Below, in pieces: positions 6,603-13,800 of a DNA stretch of 36,459 bases. The stretch is taken from contig JBHJGU010000095.1 of assembly GCA_050331475.1 (NCBI GenBank), positions 1 to 36,459 on the forward strand, read 5' to 3'. The notes under the pieces were generated by a model that saw only the letters and a list, made by a program, of their open reading frames with translations, was not told where the DNA came from and made no database searches. Source of the DNA: JBHJGU01 sp050331475. Its GTDB lineage: Bacteria > Pseudomonadota > Alphaproteobacteria > Caulobacterales > Maricaulaceae. Position 1 is the stretch's first letter. Each line of letters starts with the position of its first letter. Made by a program: the position numbers and the translations under genes.

Positions 6603-7445
6603 TTAAGCTACTCTCTGCCGTTGCTGGTCGGTTCCGATTTGGTTGAAGTAGACCACAGCGGGCGGCTGTCCGCCGTGGGCGGCGTGGGGCCGCTGGTGGT
6701 TGTAGAAGGCGATCCATCGGCTAACGCCGGCTTTGGCCTGCGAGCCGGTCTCCCAGGCGTGCAGATAGACGCATTCATACTTCAGGGACCGCCATAAGCG
6801 CTCGATGAAGATGTTGTCGAGACACCGGCCTTTCCCATCCATCGAGATCCTGGCGCCAATCCGTTTCAGCCGGTCGGTCCAGGCGAAGGATGTGAACTGC
6901 GAGCCCTGATCGGTGTTCATGATCTCGGGCGGGCCGAAGCGATGGACCGCCTCGTTCAGTGCCTCGACGCACAAGTCCGCCTCCAGCGTGTTCGAGATGC
7001 GCCAGGCTAGAACCTTGCGGGTGAACCAGTCCATGATGGTGACCAGGTAAAGAAAGCCTCGTCGCATTGGCAGATAAGTGATGTCGGCGCACCAAACCTG
7101 GTTGGGCCGATCGACCCGCAGGCCACCCAGCAGGTAGGGGTAGATCTTGTGCCCCTTCGCGGGCTTGCTTGTGTTGGGCTTCTGGTAGATCGGCATCAGG
7201 CGCATGAGCCGCATCAGCCGCCGGATGCGCTTTACGTTCACGGCGTGGCCGTCGTTCTGCAGGTGCCAGGTCATCTGCCGGACGCCGTAGAACGGGGTTT
7301 CCAGGAATTGCCGGTCGATCAGCTGCATGAGCGCCAGGTTCACTGCGGTCTCGCCCTGCGGCGCGTAGTAGAACGACGATCGCGAGATCGACAGCAGGCG
7401 GCATTGCGCCCCGATCGACAGCGTGCGGTGGTGACGTTCGATCAT
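6603..7445 (-). CDS. IS3-family transposase OrfB (catalytic domain)
   Basis: This frame encodes the integrase-fold transposase. From ATG 7445 it is 280 aa, but the frame is open to 7622 and is normally reached by -1 frameshifting from orfA. It shows the helix-turn-helix_21 lead 'LSISRSSFYY' and the DDE catalytic core: 'VWCADITYLPMRRGFLYLV', 'IMNTDQGSQFTS' and 'GRCLDNIFIERLWRSLKYE', the last two separated by the 35-residue spacing of IS3 elements. The C-terminus 'YNHQRPHAAHGGQPPAVVYF' is typical. No frameshift or missing catalytic residue is seen, so it looks functional. Confidence 0.92.
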   Translation of the reverse strand: MIERHHRTLSIGAQCRLLSISRSSFYYAPQGETAVNLALMQLIDRQFLETPFYGVRQMTWHLQNDGHAVNVKRIRRLMRLMRLMPIYQKPNTSKPAKGHKIYPYLLGGLRVDRPNQVWCADITYLPMRRGFLYLVTIMDWFTRKVLAWRISNTLEADLCVEALNEAVHRFGPPEIMNTDQGSQFTSFAWTDRLKRIGARISMDGKGRCLDNIFIERLWRSLKYECVYLHAWETGSQAKAGVSRWIAFYNHQRPHAAHGGQPPAVVYFNQIGTDQQRQRVA

Positions 7446-7453
7446 CCCGCACC

Positions 7454-7747
7454 TCACTTGCCGGTCCACGGCTTGAGCTTTCGCGACAAAAAATCGTTGG
7501 CGACTGCCAGTTCCCCGATTTTGGCGTGCAACGACCGCATGGTCTCCTCGTCGACCGCGGCCTTCTTCTTCCCGCCGCGCTCGAAGATGTCCGATGCCCC
7601 GTCGAGTAGCGCTTTCTTCCACTGGTGGATCATCGTCGGATGCACACCGTATTCCGCGGCCAGCTCCGACACGGTGCGCTCGCCCTTCACGGCTTCCAGC
7701 GCCACGCGGGCCTTGAAGCCCGCATCATGGTTCCTGCGTTTCGACAT
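7454..7747 (-). CDS. IS3-family transposase OrfA (DNA-binding)
   Basis: The 97-aa protein carries the HTH of IS3 OrfA: 'RRNHDAGFKARVALEAVKGE', 'TVSELAAEYGVHPTMIHQWK', then a leucine-zipper-like helix. It overlaps the orfB frame (open from 7622). Near its end, GAT TTT TTG (7487-7493) offers a T TTT TTG heptamer in the right phase for a -1 shift, which would yield an OrfAB fusion continuing with VAKAQAVDRQ into MIERHH. Confidence 0.92.
   Translation of the reverse strand: MSKRRNHDAGFKARVALEAVKGERTVSELAAEYGVHPTMIHQWKKALLDGASDIFERGGKKKAAVDEETMRSLHAKIGELAVANDFLSRKLKPWTGK
7487..7493 (-). other. Candidate -1 ribosomal frameshift site (T TTT TTG)
   Basis: The heptamer TTTTTTG lies in the orfA zero frame as GAT TTT TTG within the orfA/orfB overlap. 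Slippage by one base puts ribosomes into orfB. The geometry (orfB in the -1 phase, 30-odd nt before the orfA stop) matches IS3 programmed frameshifting; a stimulatory structure was not verified. Confidence 0.55.
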
Positions 7748-7801
7748 GTTCTGATCTCCTCGTTCTTGGAGACCAGCAGACGTCAGATCGTAGCTTGCGT
7801 C

Positions 7802-7828
7802 ACTGTCCGATTTTCGGGGGGTAGCTCA
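7802..7828. repeat. Right terminal inverted repeat of the IS
   Basis: 27-bp end matching 6564-6590 in inverse orientation; the terminal CA at 7827-7828 is followed by the ATT duplication at 7829-7831. Confidence 0.85.
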
Positions 7829-7831
7829 ATT
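7829..7831. repeat. Target-site duplication, right copy (ATT)
   Basis: Second copy of the 3-bp duplication flanking the IS; see 6561-6563. Confidence 0.8.
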
Positions 7832-8383
7832 TTGCCATTTTGGCGAACTTCCACGTGGGCGTGTTCTGTAATTTTTGGATATCGCATACCTAATTTTTGT
7901 AGTGTGCCGATTGCATCGCCCTGTTTAAGGTAATCGCCAACATTGACGGTCGGCTCCACGTAAAATACGCGTACAATAAGGTTTTGGTCGTTGCTAATTT
8001 CCACATAACGAAAACTGAGGTCACTCGCATAGGGATAACCAAGTTTTGCAACGATCCCTGCAATTGGCGCGACGAGGACTTGTCCGGGTTCGCCGATAAA
8101 ATCCGCGCCCACATGGACCCTCATGCCGCGTGAGGCTCCAAACGCCCCGCTGCCCCAGCGGTCGCTCCCGCGCACCCCTTTTCCTGTCGGGCTAATCAAT
8201 TTCGCCAAGGCCGACCCCCTCAGGTTGCACAATGGACGACTTCAATAGTTTGCGTTAAGTGGGGCTCGCCTTCAAGAATGATACGAGGATTAACTCGGAG
8301 TGTGGCGACGCGCGACGCCGCAAAATGCGCCGCTCGCTCTGGGGTCTGGCGCACAGAGTCCCTCTTGGGGGCTGGACTAAAAT

Positions 8384-9631
8384 ATGAGTAAGCTCTTCAA
8401 CTCGCATTGGAGCCTGATCGTGAGCCCAACATCGCCTGACATGGCGTTAGACGCCTTTCGCGCGGAGGCGCGCGCTTGGCTGGAGGCGAATTGCCCCGCC
8501 GCCATGCGCGCACCGATGCAAAGCGAGGCCGATATTTGCTGGGGCGGGCGCGACTGGGAGTTCGCCAGTGCGGATCAAAAGCTCTGGCTGGAGCGGATGG
8601 CCGCGAAAGGGTGGACCGCGCCCACTTGGCCGGTCGACTATGGCGGGGGCGGGCTAAGCCGCGAACAGCACAAAGTACTGAAGGCGGAAATGGCGCGGAT
8701 CAAAGCGCGCTCGCCCTTGGAGAGCTTTGGGTTGTGGATGCTGGGCCCGGCGCTCTTAAAATACGGCGATGCGGCGCAAAAGGCTGAGCATTTGCTCAAA
8801 ATCTGTCGCGGCGAGATCCGCTGGTGCCAAGGGTATTCCGAACCGGGCGCGGGCTCGGATCTTGCCGCTCTACAGACCAAGGCTGAGGACAAGGGTGATC
8901 ATTTCCTCGTCAACGGCGCGAAAATCTGGACCAGCTACGCCGATCGATCGGATTGGATTTTCTGCCTGGTGCGCACCGACGCCCAAGCGCCGAAGCATCA
9001 AGGGATCAGCTTTTTGCTGTTCGACATGGCAAGCGCGGGCGTGAGCACCCAACCCATCACCCTGATCTCCGGCAAGTCGCCCTTCTGTCAGACGTTTTTC
9101 GACGACGTGAAAGTGCCGAAAGAGAATTTGGTTGGCGAACGCAACAAGGGCTGGGAGATCGCCAAATATCTGCTCGCCGATGAACGCGAAGTCATTGGTG
9201 CGGGCGGCGCGGTGGCGGGCCCCTTAGGCTTGCGCGCCATTGGCGAGGTGGCCGCCGACGCTCTGGGCCGCGACGCCGCGGGACGGCTCGACGATCCCAG
9301 CCTGCGCGCCGAGGCGATGCGCGCGGATGTGGACGCTTGGGCGTTCATGCTCACCGCGGATCGGCTCAAGGACGAAGCCGCCGCCGGCCGACCGGTGGGC
9401 GCGCGCTCCTCGCTGCTGAAGTATTACGGCTCCGAGCTTAACAAGCGGCGCTATGAATTGGCCATGCGCGCGGGCGGCTCAGACGCGCTGGCATGGGAAG
9501 GCGCGCGCTCCAATGAAGGCGAATTGGCGCGCGCTTGGCTGCGCACCAAAGCCAACTCGATTGAAGGCGGCACTTCGGAGGTCCAGCTCAATATTTTGGC
9601 GAAACGTGTGTTAGAGCTTCCCCAAGGCTAG
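8384..9631 (+). CDS. Acyl-CoA dehydrogenase (large-subunit type)
   Basis: The 415-aa flavoprotein introduces the alpha,beta double bond into an acyl-CoA. Motifs are 'WCQGYSEPGAGSDLAALQTK' (substrate/FAD segment), 'GDHFLVNGAKIWTSYA', and the C-terminal 'NSIEGGTSEVQLNILAKRVL'. The sequence resembles the FadE29/PimC-like class with the long N-terminal domain ('WLERMAAKGWTAPTWPVDYGG'). An ACAD of the small type follows at 10267 with a coiled-coil gene between; such pairs form heteromeric dehydrogenases in pimelate and steroid side-chain degradation. The start is uncertain: ATG 8384 lacks a clear Shine-Dalgarno and ATG 8441 (MALDAFRAEARAW) begins close to the family N-terminus. The substrate is unknown. 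Confidence 0.88.
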   Translation: MSKLFNSHWSLIVSPTSPDMALDAFRAEARAWLEANCPAAMRAPMQSEADICWGGRDWEFASADQKLWLERMAAKGWTAPTWPVDYGGGGLSREQHKVLKAEMARIKARSPLESFGLWMLGPALLKYGDAAQKAEHLLKICRGEIRWCQGYSEPGAGSDLAALQTKAEDKGDHFLVNGAKIWTSYADRSDWIFCLVRTDAQAPKHQGISFLLFDMASAGVSTQPITLISGKSPFCQTFFDDVKVPKENLVGERNKGWEIAKYLLADEREVIGAGGAVAGPLGLRAIGEVAADALGRDAAGRLDDPSLRAEAMRADVDAWAFMLTADRLKDEAAAGRPVGARSSLLKYYGSELNKRRYELAMRAGGSDALAWEGARSNEGELARAWLRTKANSIEGGTSEVQLNILAKRVLELPQG

Positions 9632-9678
9632 CGCACGCAAGCTAGGCGAAACCTCTGGGCTGACCTACACTCCTGCGC

Positions 9679-10227
9679 GTGAGCACCGACACCTTGGCCA
9701 TACATCGCCGCCTCACCAAGGCCGGCTTCAGCGAGACCCAAGCGGAGGAACTCGCCGACGTCATCCGCGACGCGGTGGACAGTCGCGCCGCGACCAAGGC
9801 GGATTTGAGCGCCACCGAGCGCAAGCTCGACGAACGGATCACCGACGTCCGCAACGAACTCAAGGCCGACATCGCCGAACTTCGCACAGAGATGAAGGCG
9901 CTTGAGACGGTCTTGCGCGGCGAAATCGCCGCCTCGGAGCAGGCGATGAAAGCCGAAATCGCCGCCTCGGCACAGGCGATGAAAGCCGAAATCGCCGCCT
10001 CGCCACAGGCGATGAAAGCCGAAATCGCCGCCTCGGAACAGGCGATGAAAGCCGAAATCGCCGCCACGGAACGGGGGCTGAAAGCGGATGTCGCCGCCTC
10101 GGAACGGGGGCTGAAAGCCGACGTCGCCGCCATGCTCGCCCAGCAAGACGCCCGCATGACCCGGTTGACCTTGGGCGCGACCGGTGTTTTGGGCGCTTTG
10201 GTGTTGATATTGCGCTTTCTCCCCTAG
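9679..10227 (+). CDS. Membrane-anchored coiled-coil repeat protein (DUF1640/CCDC90-like)
   Basis: The 182-aa product (GTG start) has an N-terminal helical head 'RRLTKAGFSETQAEELADVI', a long coiled coil and a C-terminal membrane anchor 'LGATGVLGALVLILRFLP'. This is the layout of DUF1640/CCDC90-type proteins. Residues 82-147 are six copies of an 11-residue unit (EIAASxQAMKA) encoded by near-identical 33-bp repeats. It lies between two acyl-CoA dehydrogenase genes in the same direction with short gaps (47 and 39 nt), hence probably cotranscribed, although no functional link is known. Confidence 0.8.
   Translation: MSTDTLAIHRRLTKAGFSETQAEELADVIRDAVDSRAATKADLSATERKLDERITDVRNELKADIAELRTEMKALETVLRGEIAASEQAMKAEIAASAQAMKAEIAASPQAMKAEIAASEQAMKAEIAATERGLKADVAASERGLKADVAAMLAQQDARMTRLTLGATGVLGALVLILRFLP
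9922..10119 (+). repeat. Six tandem 33-bp repeats (11-aa coiled-coil unit)
   Basis: Units start at 9922, 9955, 9988, 10021, 10054 and 10087. The first four encode E-I-A-A-S-x-Q-A-M-K-A with x = E, A, P, E; the last two drift to ERGLKA. The near-identical DNA of units 1-4 suggests recent slippage expansion; copy number may vary between strains. Confidence 0.9.
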
Positions 10228-10266
10228 GCGCGGGCCGCTGGACACGCCGCGATCAAAGGACCCACC

Positions 10267-11406
10267 ATGGCGCTTGTGCTCGATGACGATCAGCAGTTTA
10301 TCCAAGACACCGCGCGAGGGTTTTTAGCCGAACGCGCGCCAATCAGCGCGCTGCGCAAACTGCGCGACGACCGAGACGCCACGGGCTTTTCCCGCGCGCT
10401 TTGGACGGAGATGGCTGAAATGGGCTGGACCGGCGTGCTGGCGCCCGAAGCCCAGGGCGGGGCGGGGCTCGGCTTTGTCGCAGCCGGTCTGATCGCTGAA
10501 GAAATGGGACGCACGCTCACCGCCAGCCCCTATCTCACCACGGCTCTGATGGCCGCTCGCGCGCTCACCGCAGCGGGGTCCGAGACGCAGCAAGCGCGCT
10601 GGCTGCCAGCGATCGCTGGGGGGACGGCCGTAATCGCCCTGGCCGTGGACGAAACCTCGAAACACCGCCCCGCGCAAACCGCTTTGGCGGCGACGCCGCA
10701 GGGCAATGGTTTCACGCTGAATGGCGCGAAGACGTTCGTCGCCGATCTCCATGTGGCCGACCAGGTGATTGTGGCGGCGCGCACCACCGGAGCGGCGGGC
10801 GAAGAGGCCGGCAGCACCCTGTTCTTGGTGGACCCGAACGCTGAGGGCGTCGGCATTGAGCGCACGATTATGACGGACAGCCGGAATTTTGGCCGGCTGC
10901 AATTAGAGAATGTTCGGGTGGACGGGGATGCGGTGTTAGGCGGGCTCGATCAAGGGTTCCGGCCACTGGAAATGGCGCTCGATGCGGGCCGGGTCGGGCT
11001 CGCCGCGGAGATGACGGGCTCGGCGCAGGAGTGTTTCGGCCGGACGCTGGATTACCTCAAAGAGCGCCAACAATTCGGCCAGGCTGTGGGATCGTTCCAA
11101 GCTCTGCAACATCGGTGCGCCCATCTGTTGTGCGAGATCGAACTCGCCCAATCCGCCGTCCTCAAAGCGCTTCAAGCGTTGGACGCGGAGGATTTCATGG
11201 CGCCGGCTTTGGTGGCGGTGGCCAAAGCGAAGGCGGGCGAGGCGGCCCAACTCGCCGCGCGCGAGGCGATCCAAATGCATGGCGGGGTCGGCATGACCGA
11301 TGATGTGGATATCGGCTTTTTCATCAAACGCATCCAAGTGGCGAACGAAATGCTCGGCGACTACGCCTTTCACGCCGATCGGATCGCGGCTTTGAGGGGG
11401 TATTGA
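10267..11406 (+). CDS. Acyl-CoA dehydrogenase (small-subunit type)
   Basis: The 379-aa protein is an acyl-CoA dehydrogenase family member with 'GFTLNGAKTFVADLHVADQV', 'GRVGLAAEMTGSAQECFGRT', 'YLKERQQFGQAVGSFQALQH' and 'AREAIQMHGGVGMTDDVDIG'. The shorter, less conserved FAD/substrate loop (AVDETSKHRP in place of the usual TEPxxGSD) is typical of PimD/FadE28-like small subunits, which pair with a partner like the 8384 product. The start has AAAGGA 8 nt upstream. Which of the two chains carries the catalytic base cannot be settled by eye. Confidence 0.88.
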   Translation: MALVLDDDQQFIQDTARGFLAERAPISALRKLRDDRDATGFSRALWTEMAEMGWTGVLAPEAQGGAGLGFVAAGLIAEEMGRTLTASPYLTTALMAARALTAAGSETQQARWLPAIAGGTAVIALAVDETSKHRPAQTALAATPQGNGFTLNGAKTFVADLHVADQVIVAARTTGAAGEEAGSTLFLVDPNAEGVGIERTIMTDSRNFGRLQLENVRVDGDAVLGGLDQGFRPLEMALDAGRVGLAAEMTGSAQECFGRTLDYLKERQQFGQAVGSFQALQHRCAHLLCEIELAQSAVLKALQALDAEDFMAPALVAVAKAKAGEAAQLAAREAIQMHGGVGMTDDVDIGFFIKRIQVANEMLGDYAFHADRIAALRGY

Positions 11407-11646
11407 TAGGCCGCATTTGCGGGTTCCTTGTCCAAGGGTCCCCCAAGCCAAGAGGCTTAATCCGCCGCTTTTTGCCCGCGAAGCGCCGCGCGCCCCCTCA
11501 ACCGCGGCGCGATCCTCTGAACCCGATCTCCAGCGCGGCTAGCCATAAGCGGCCGGAGCGTCATATAGCTTACCGCCGCGCCGCGCGCGAACGCCGTGCT
11601 CTGTCGCCCCGCCTCGTCCTGTCGCTGTTGTCGAGATAGCCTCGCC

Positions 11647-12030
11647 GTGAACGCTTCCTCCGCCCGCCGTCCCGCTCCCGCGCCCTCGACCTCTGAGGTC
11701 ATCCCGGCCGATCAATGTGAAACCATGGCGGAGGTGCGCGCCGGCGTGGACGCGCTCGATGAGGCGATCGTCAAACTGCTCGCCGAGCGCCAAGCCTATA
11801 TGGCGGCGGCGGCGAGGATCAAACCAGACCGGTCGGTGGTGCGCGATCCCGCCCGGATCGAAGATGTTGTTGCGAAAGTTCGCGCTTGCGCCGACGCCGC
11901 GGGCTTGAGCCTCGCCATCGCTGAGCCCGTGTGGCGCAAGTTGATCGAACGCTGTATCGCCTATGAATTCCGGGTCTGGGACGACACCCGGGAAACGGTG
12001 TCCCCCTCGCGCATGGCCGACAAGGTCTGA
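11647..12030 (+). CDS. Chorismate mutase type II (PchB-like)
   Basis: The product (127 aa from GTG 11647; ATG 11725 is an alternative) has the AroQ fold. Compared with Pseudomonas PchB, the spacing of active-site residues is identical: Arg31, Arg48, Lys59 (17 and 11 apart), while the position of PchB Gln90 is Glu107. The motif 'MAEVRAGVDALDEAIVKLLA' is the classic helix 1. Such enzymes convert chorismate to prephenate, or in PchB itself isochorismate to salicylate plus pyruvate. With no salicylate genes nearby, chorismate mutase is the better guess. About 240 nt without a gene precede it (weak hairpin at 11445-11458). Its 3' end overlaps the HPt gene by 70 bp on the other strand. Confidence 0.82.
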   Translation: MNASSARRPAPAPSTSEVIPADQCETMAEVRAGVDALDEAIVKLLAERQAYMAAAARIKPDRSVVRDPARIEDVVAKVRACADAAGLSLAIAEPVWRKLIERCIAYEFRVWDDTRETVSPSRMADKV

Positions 12031-12365
12031 CGATACGCTCGCGCGCGAACTGCGTCCTGCGCGACCTGGGCGGCGTGGCGCAGGTCTGCGGCCGCCACCG
12101 CGCGGGCCGTGCGCCCGCTCTCCGCCGCCGCTTCAGCCGCCTCGCAAGCCTGGGCGAGCGCGAATGCGCCGATCCCTCGCGCCGTGCCTTTGAGCGCGTG
12201 AGCGGCGTCCGTCCAATCGTCTGCGTCCGCCTCAACCGTGATCAGTCTCAGCCAAGTCGCCAATTGCTCGTGAAACAGCTCGAACACCTCGCGCTCAACC
12301 TCGGCGTCGCCACCGGTGAACCGGGCCAAATGGGCGAAATCGACAGGGCTTGGCGGCTCAGTCAT
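11961..12365 (-). CDS. Single-domain HPt phosphotransfer protein
   Basis: This 134-aa protein is a stand-alone histidine phosphotransfer domain: an antiparallel four-helix bundle with 'DAAHALKGTARGIGAFALAQ' where His56 is the phospho-accepting residue, followed by Lys59 and the small-residue helix turn. It shuttles phosphate between receiver domains in a His-Asp relay. The C-terminal ~23 residues extend past the bundle and overlap the chorismate mutase 3' end by 70 bp. A hybrid kinase at 29219 has its own HPt, so the partner of this one is unknown. Confidence 0.85.
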   Translation of the reverse strand: MTEPPSPVDFAHLARFTGGDAEVEREVFELFHEQLATWLRLITVEADADDWTDAAHALKGTARGIGAFALAQACEAAEAAAESGRTARAVAAADLRHAAQVAQDAVRARAYRQTLSAMREGDTVSRVSSQTRNS

Positions 12366-12462
12366 AGCGAGCTCTTTCCTAAGCAGCGTCTGCGACGCCT
12401 ATTGTCCCTCGCGGGATTGTGACCGGGAAGATCGTCTCACACACGCCGATTCGTCACAATCC

Positions 12463-12474
12463 TGAACCGGTTCA
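12463..12474. promoter_or_regulatory. 12-bp perfect palindrome upstream of the repeat protein
   Basis: TGAACCGGTTCA sits in the 230-nt region between the HPt start and the gene at 12596. It is a candidate operator; the remainder of this gap shows nothing else I can support. Confidence 0.35.
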
Positions 12475-12595
12475 TAGTGGCGTCATACGTCGAACTGCAC
12501 CATGTCATGATACGATGGGACTTATCCCAATCCCCGCCGGATAGGCTGAGACTATGGTCTTGATTGCTCCGGCCGGCGACCCGAAGGAGTTCGCT

Positions 12596-13201
12596 ATGTT
12601 TGCTTCCCCAGGTTTGATCTTACGCGCCTTGGTCATTGGCGCCTTAAGCGCAGTCGCCTTTCTAAGCCCTCAAGCGGCTGAGGCGAATGGTTTCCGCGCG
12701 CGATCCGTCGTTTTCGGCGGAGCGAAAACCAAAGTCGTCGCCCCGGTGACCGTCGGCTTCGGCCGTACGGGCTTTATCAGCTCGCGCGGCGTTATTGGGC
12801 GTTCGCCCGCCTTTGTCGGACGTCGGCCGCTGGTCGTCAGCGGCGGCCTGGGCGCGCGCACCTTCGCGCCGCGCACTTTTGGCGGGGTCAGTGTCCCGGG
12901 CGCGGTGAATGTGAACGGCGCTTTTGTCGGCGGGCCGAGCTTCGTTAATCCGGGCTTTGTCGGCTCACGGGTTGTCGTCGGCGGACCGCAAGTCTTCCTC
13001 GGCGGCGGGGCGTTTTTCGGTAAGCGCGCCTTTTTCGGCCGGCGCGCCTTCTTCCCCTCACGCCGGTTCGTCGGGCGTCGCGGCTTCGTCGGAAGGCGCG
13101 GCTTTGTTGGTCGCCGTGGCTTTGTCGGTCGCCGTGGCTTTGTCGGGCGTCGAGGCTTTATCGGCCGCCGCGGCTTCGTCGGCCGGCGCGGTTTCCACTA
13201 A
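12596..13201 (+). CDS. Secreted Gly/Phe/Val/Arg-rich hexapeptide repeat protein
   Basis: The start at ATG 12596 is preceded by AAGGAG. A clear signal peptide ('LVIGALSAVAFLSPQAAEAN', cleavage probably after AEA) exports the ~175-residue mature protein. It has no acidic surface to speak of, with many Arg and Gly, and low complexity throughout. The C-terminus is 7 perfect-phase copies of F-V-G-R-R-G (one I for V), ending in FH; related 'FGKRAFFGRRAFFPSRRF' precedes these. The composition is very basic and aromatic, suggesting surface, envelope or polymer binding. No domain recognised; similar glycine-rich repeat proteins are poorly characterised. Confidence 0.75.
   Translation: MFASPGLILRALVIGALSAVAFLSPQAAEANGFRARSVVFGGAKTKVVAPVTVGFGRTGFISSRGVIGRSPAFVGRRPLVVSGGLGARTFAPRTFGGVSVPGAVNVNGAFVGGPSFVNPGFVGSRVVVGGPQVFLGGGAFFGKRAFFGRRAFFPSRRFVGRRGFVGRRGFVGRRGFVGRRGFVGRRGFIGRRGFVGRRGFH
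13067..13192 (+). repeat. Seven tandem 18-bp repeats (FVGRRG)
   Basis: Units start every 18 nt from 13067. Protein units are identical except one Ile for Val, yet codons vary (ggg/gga/ggt/ggc, cgt/cgc/agg/cgg), showing that the amino-acid motif is conserved by selection rather than just by a recent DNA duplication. Confidence 0.9.
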
Positions 13202-13600
13202 TTAAGCCACGTGGCTGAGCCAGTCCCCGCTGTCTATCCGGGGACGCCCCGTCACATCCTTGATCCAAATATACACCCACGCGGCGGCGCCTTCCGGTTC
13301 GGCGAGCAGGACCGGCCGGCGCACATAGTCCGACTGCGCCCGGTCTTGGGGGCGGTAGTTTTCGTATGCGTCTAGGATCGGGGTCACGGTCGGGTCGAGT
13401 ACCTCGTAAAGCTCGCCCATCACCGTCCCATCGCCGCTCACGAGCCCAGGATAGCCGCCCAGATCATAAATCGCGCCCGGAATGACACAGGGGCCTCTGG
13501 GGCGAACTTTGTCAGCCAGCCCAAACTTTGCAAAGCCCGATTGCCCAGCGCGCAGCAAACCATACACCGCCATTAATTCGCCCGTTCGCATGGTCGTCAT
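13202..13600 (-). CDS. Gamma-glutamylcyclotransferase-like (AIG2/GGCT) protein
   Basis: The product (132 aa from ATG 13600; GGAGG lies 10 nt upstream) has the GGCT-like beta-barrel motifs: 'MAVYGLLRAGQSGFAKFGLA' (YGxLRxG), 'GAIYDLGGYPGLV' and 'ILDAYENY', with the Glu of the last segment in the position expected for the acid/base residue. The family makes 5-oxoproline from gamma-glutamyl substrates or acts on gamma-glutamylamines; the substrate is not determined. It is tail-to-tail with the repeat protein (stops adjacent) and divergent from the TipN-like gene. Confidence 0.8.
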   Translation of the reverse strand: MTTMRTGELMAVYGLLRAGQSGFAKFGLADKVRPRGPCVIPGAIYDLGGYPGLVSGDGTVMGELYEVLDPTVTPILDAYENYRPQDRAQSDYVRRPVLLAEPEGAAAWVYIWIKDVTGRPRIDSGDWLSHVA

Positions 13601-13800
13601 GGGGCAACGCCCTCCCGAAGCTTCGACCCCGCGCGCGGGACCGTGGTCGAGCCGTTTAGGATCGCCGTCCTCCCGACGCAAGTCGCGGGCTGTCGCGGAT
13701 GTCGATCATAGCGGGTCTTTGGCGTCGGGCCCGACTGCGCACAAACTTTAACAAGGGCTCACGTATTCGCGCCGCGCCGACAGGGTGAAGAATGTTACCC

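Larger units (their letters stand above)
6564..7828 (-). mobile_element. Complete IS3-family insertion sequence (1265 bp)
   Basis: The element has both ends. The left end starts TGAGGTACTCCCCGA and ends GGACAGT (6564-6590); the right end, read from the other strand, starts TGAGCTACCCCCCGA and ends GGACAGT (7828-7802). The 27-bp inverted repeats match at 21 positions, start with TG, and are flanked by ATT duplications. Inside are overlapping orfA and orfB, on the minus strand, with a slippery T6G heptamer. All expected parts are intact, so the insertion is probably recent and potentially active. It sits inside an M23 peptidase gene. Confidence 0.92.
7783..8232 (-). pseudogene. M23-family metallopeptidase, 3' end replaced by IS insertion
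   Basis: The frame (149 codons from TTG 8232; TTG 8208 after AGGGGG is another start) encodes a lone M23 domain, the LytM/lysostaphin-type peptidoglycan endopeptidase fold. Zinc motifs are present: 'VHVGADF' (His40, Asp44) and 'EHAHVEVRQNGKI' (His124, His126). The usual YxH catalytic His is FYVEP here, as in a known phage/alphaproteobacterial branch. After residue 135 the frame enters the IS and ends with 14 foreign residues (ELPPENRTVTQATI). The lost authentic end (INPLDLMAADG) is at 6524-6563. The domain core is complete, so the chimera may still fold. No signal peptide is visible. Confidence 0.85.

Noticed and set aside
11445..11458. AAGCC-AAGA-GGCTT hairpin after the second acyl-CoA dehydrogenase
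   Set aside because: Five-bp stem and no adjacent T-run; too weak to call a terminator.
11457..11702. 81-aa minus-strand frame in the gap before chorismate mutase
   Set aside because: No domain, no ribosome-binding site, and Arg-rich composition typical of GC-rich noise.
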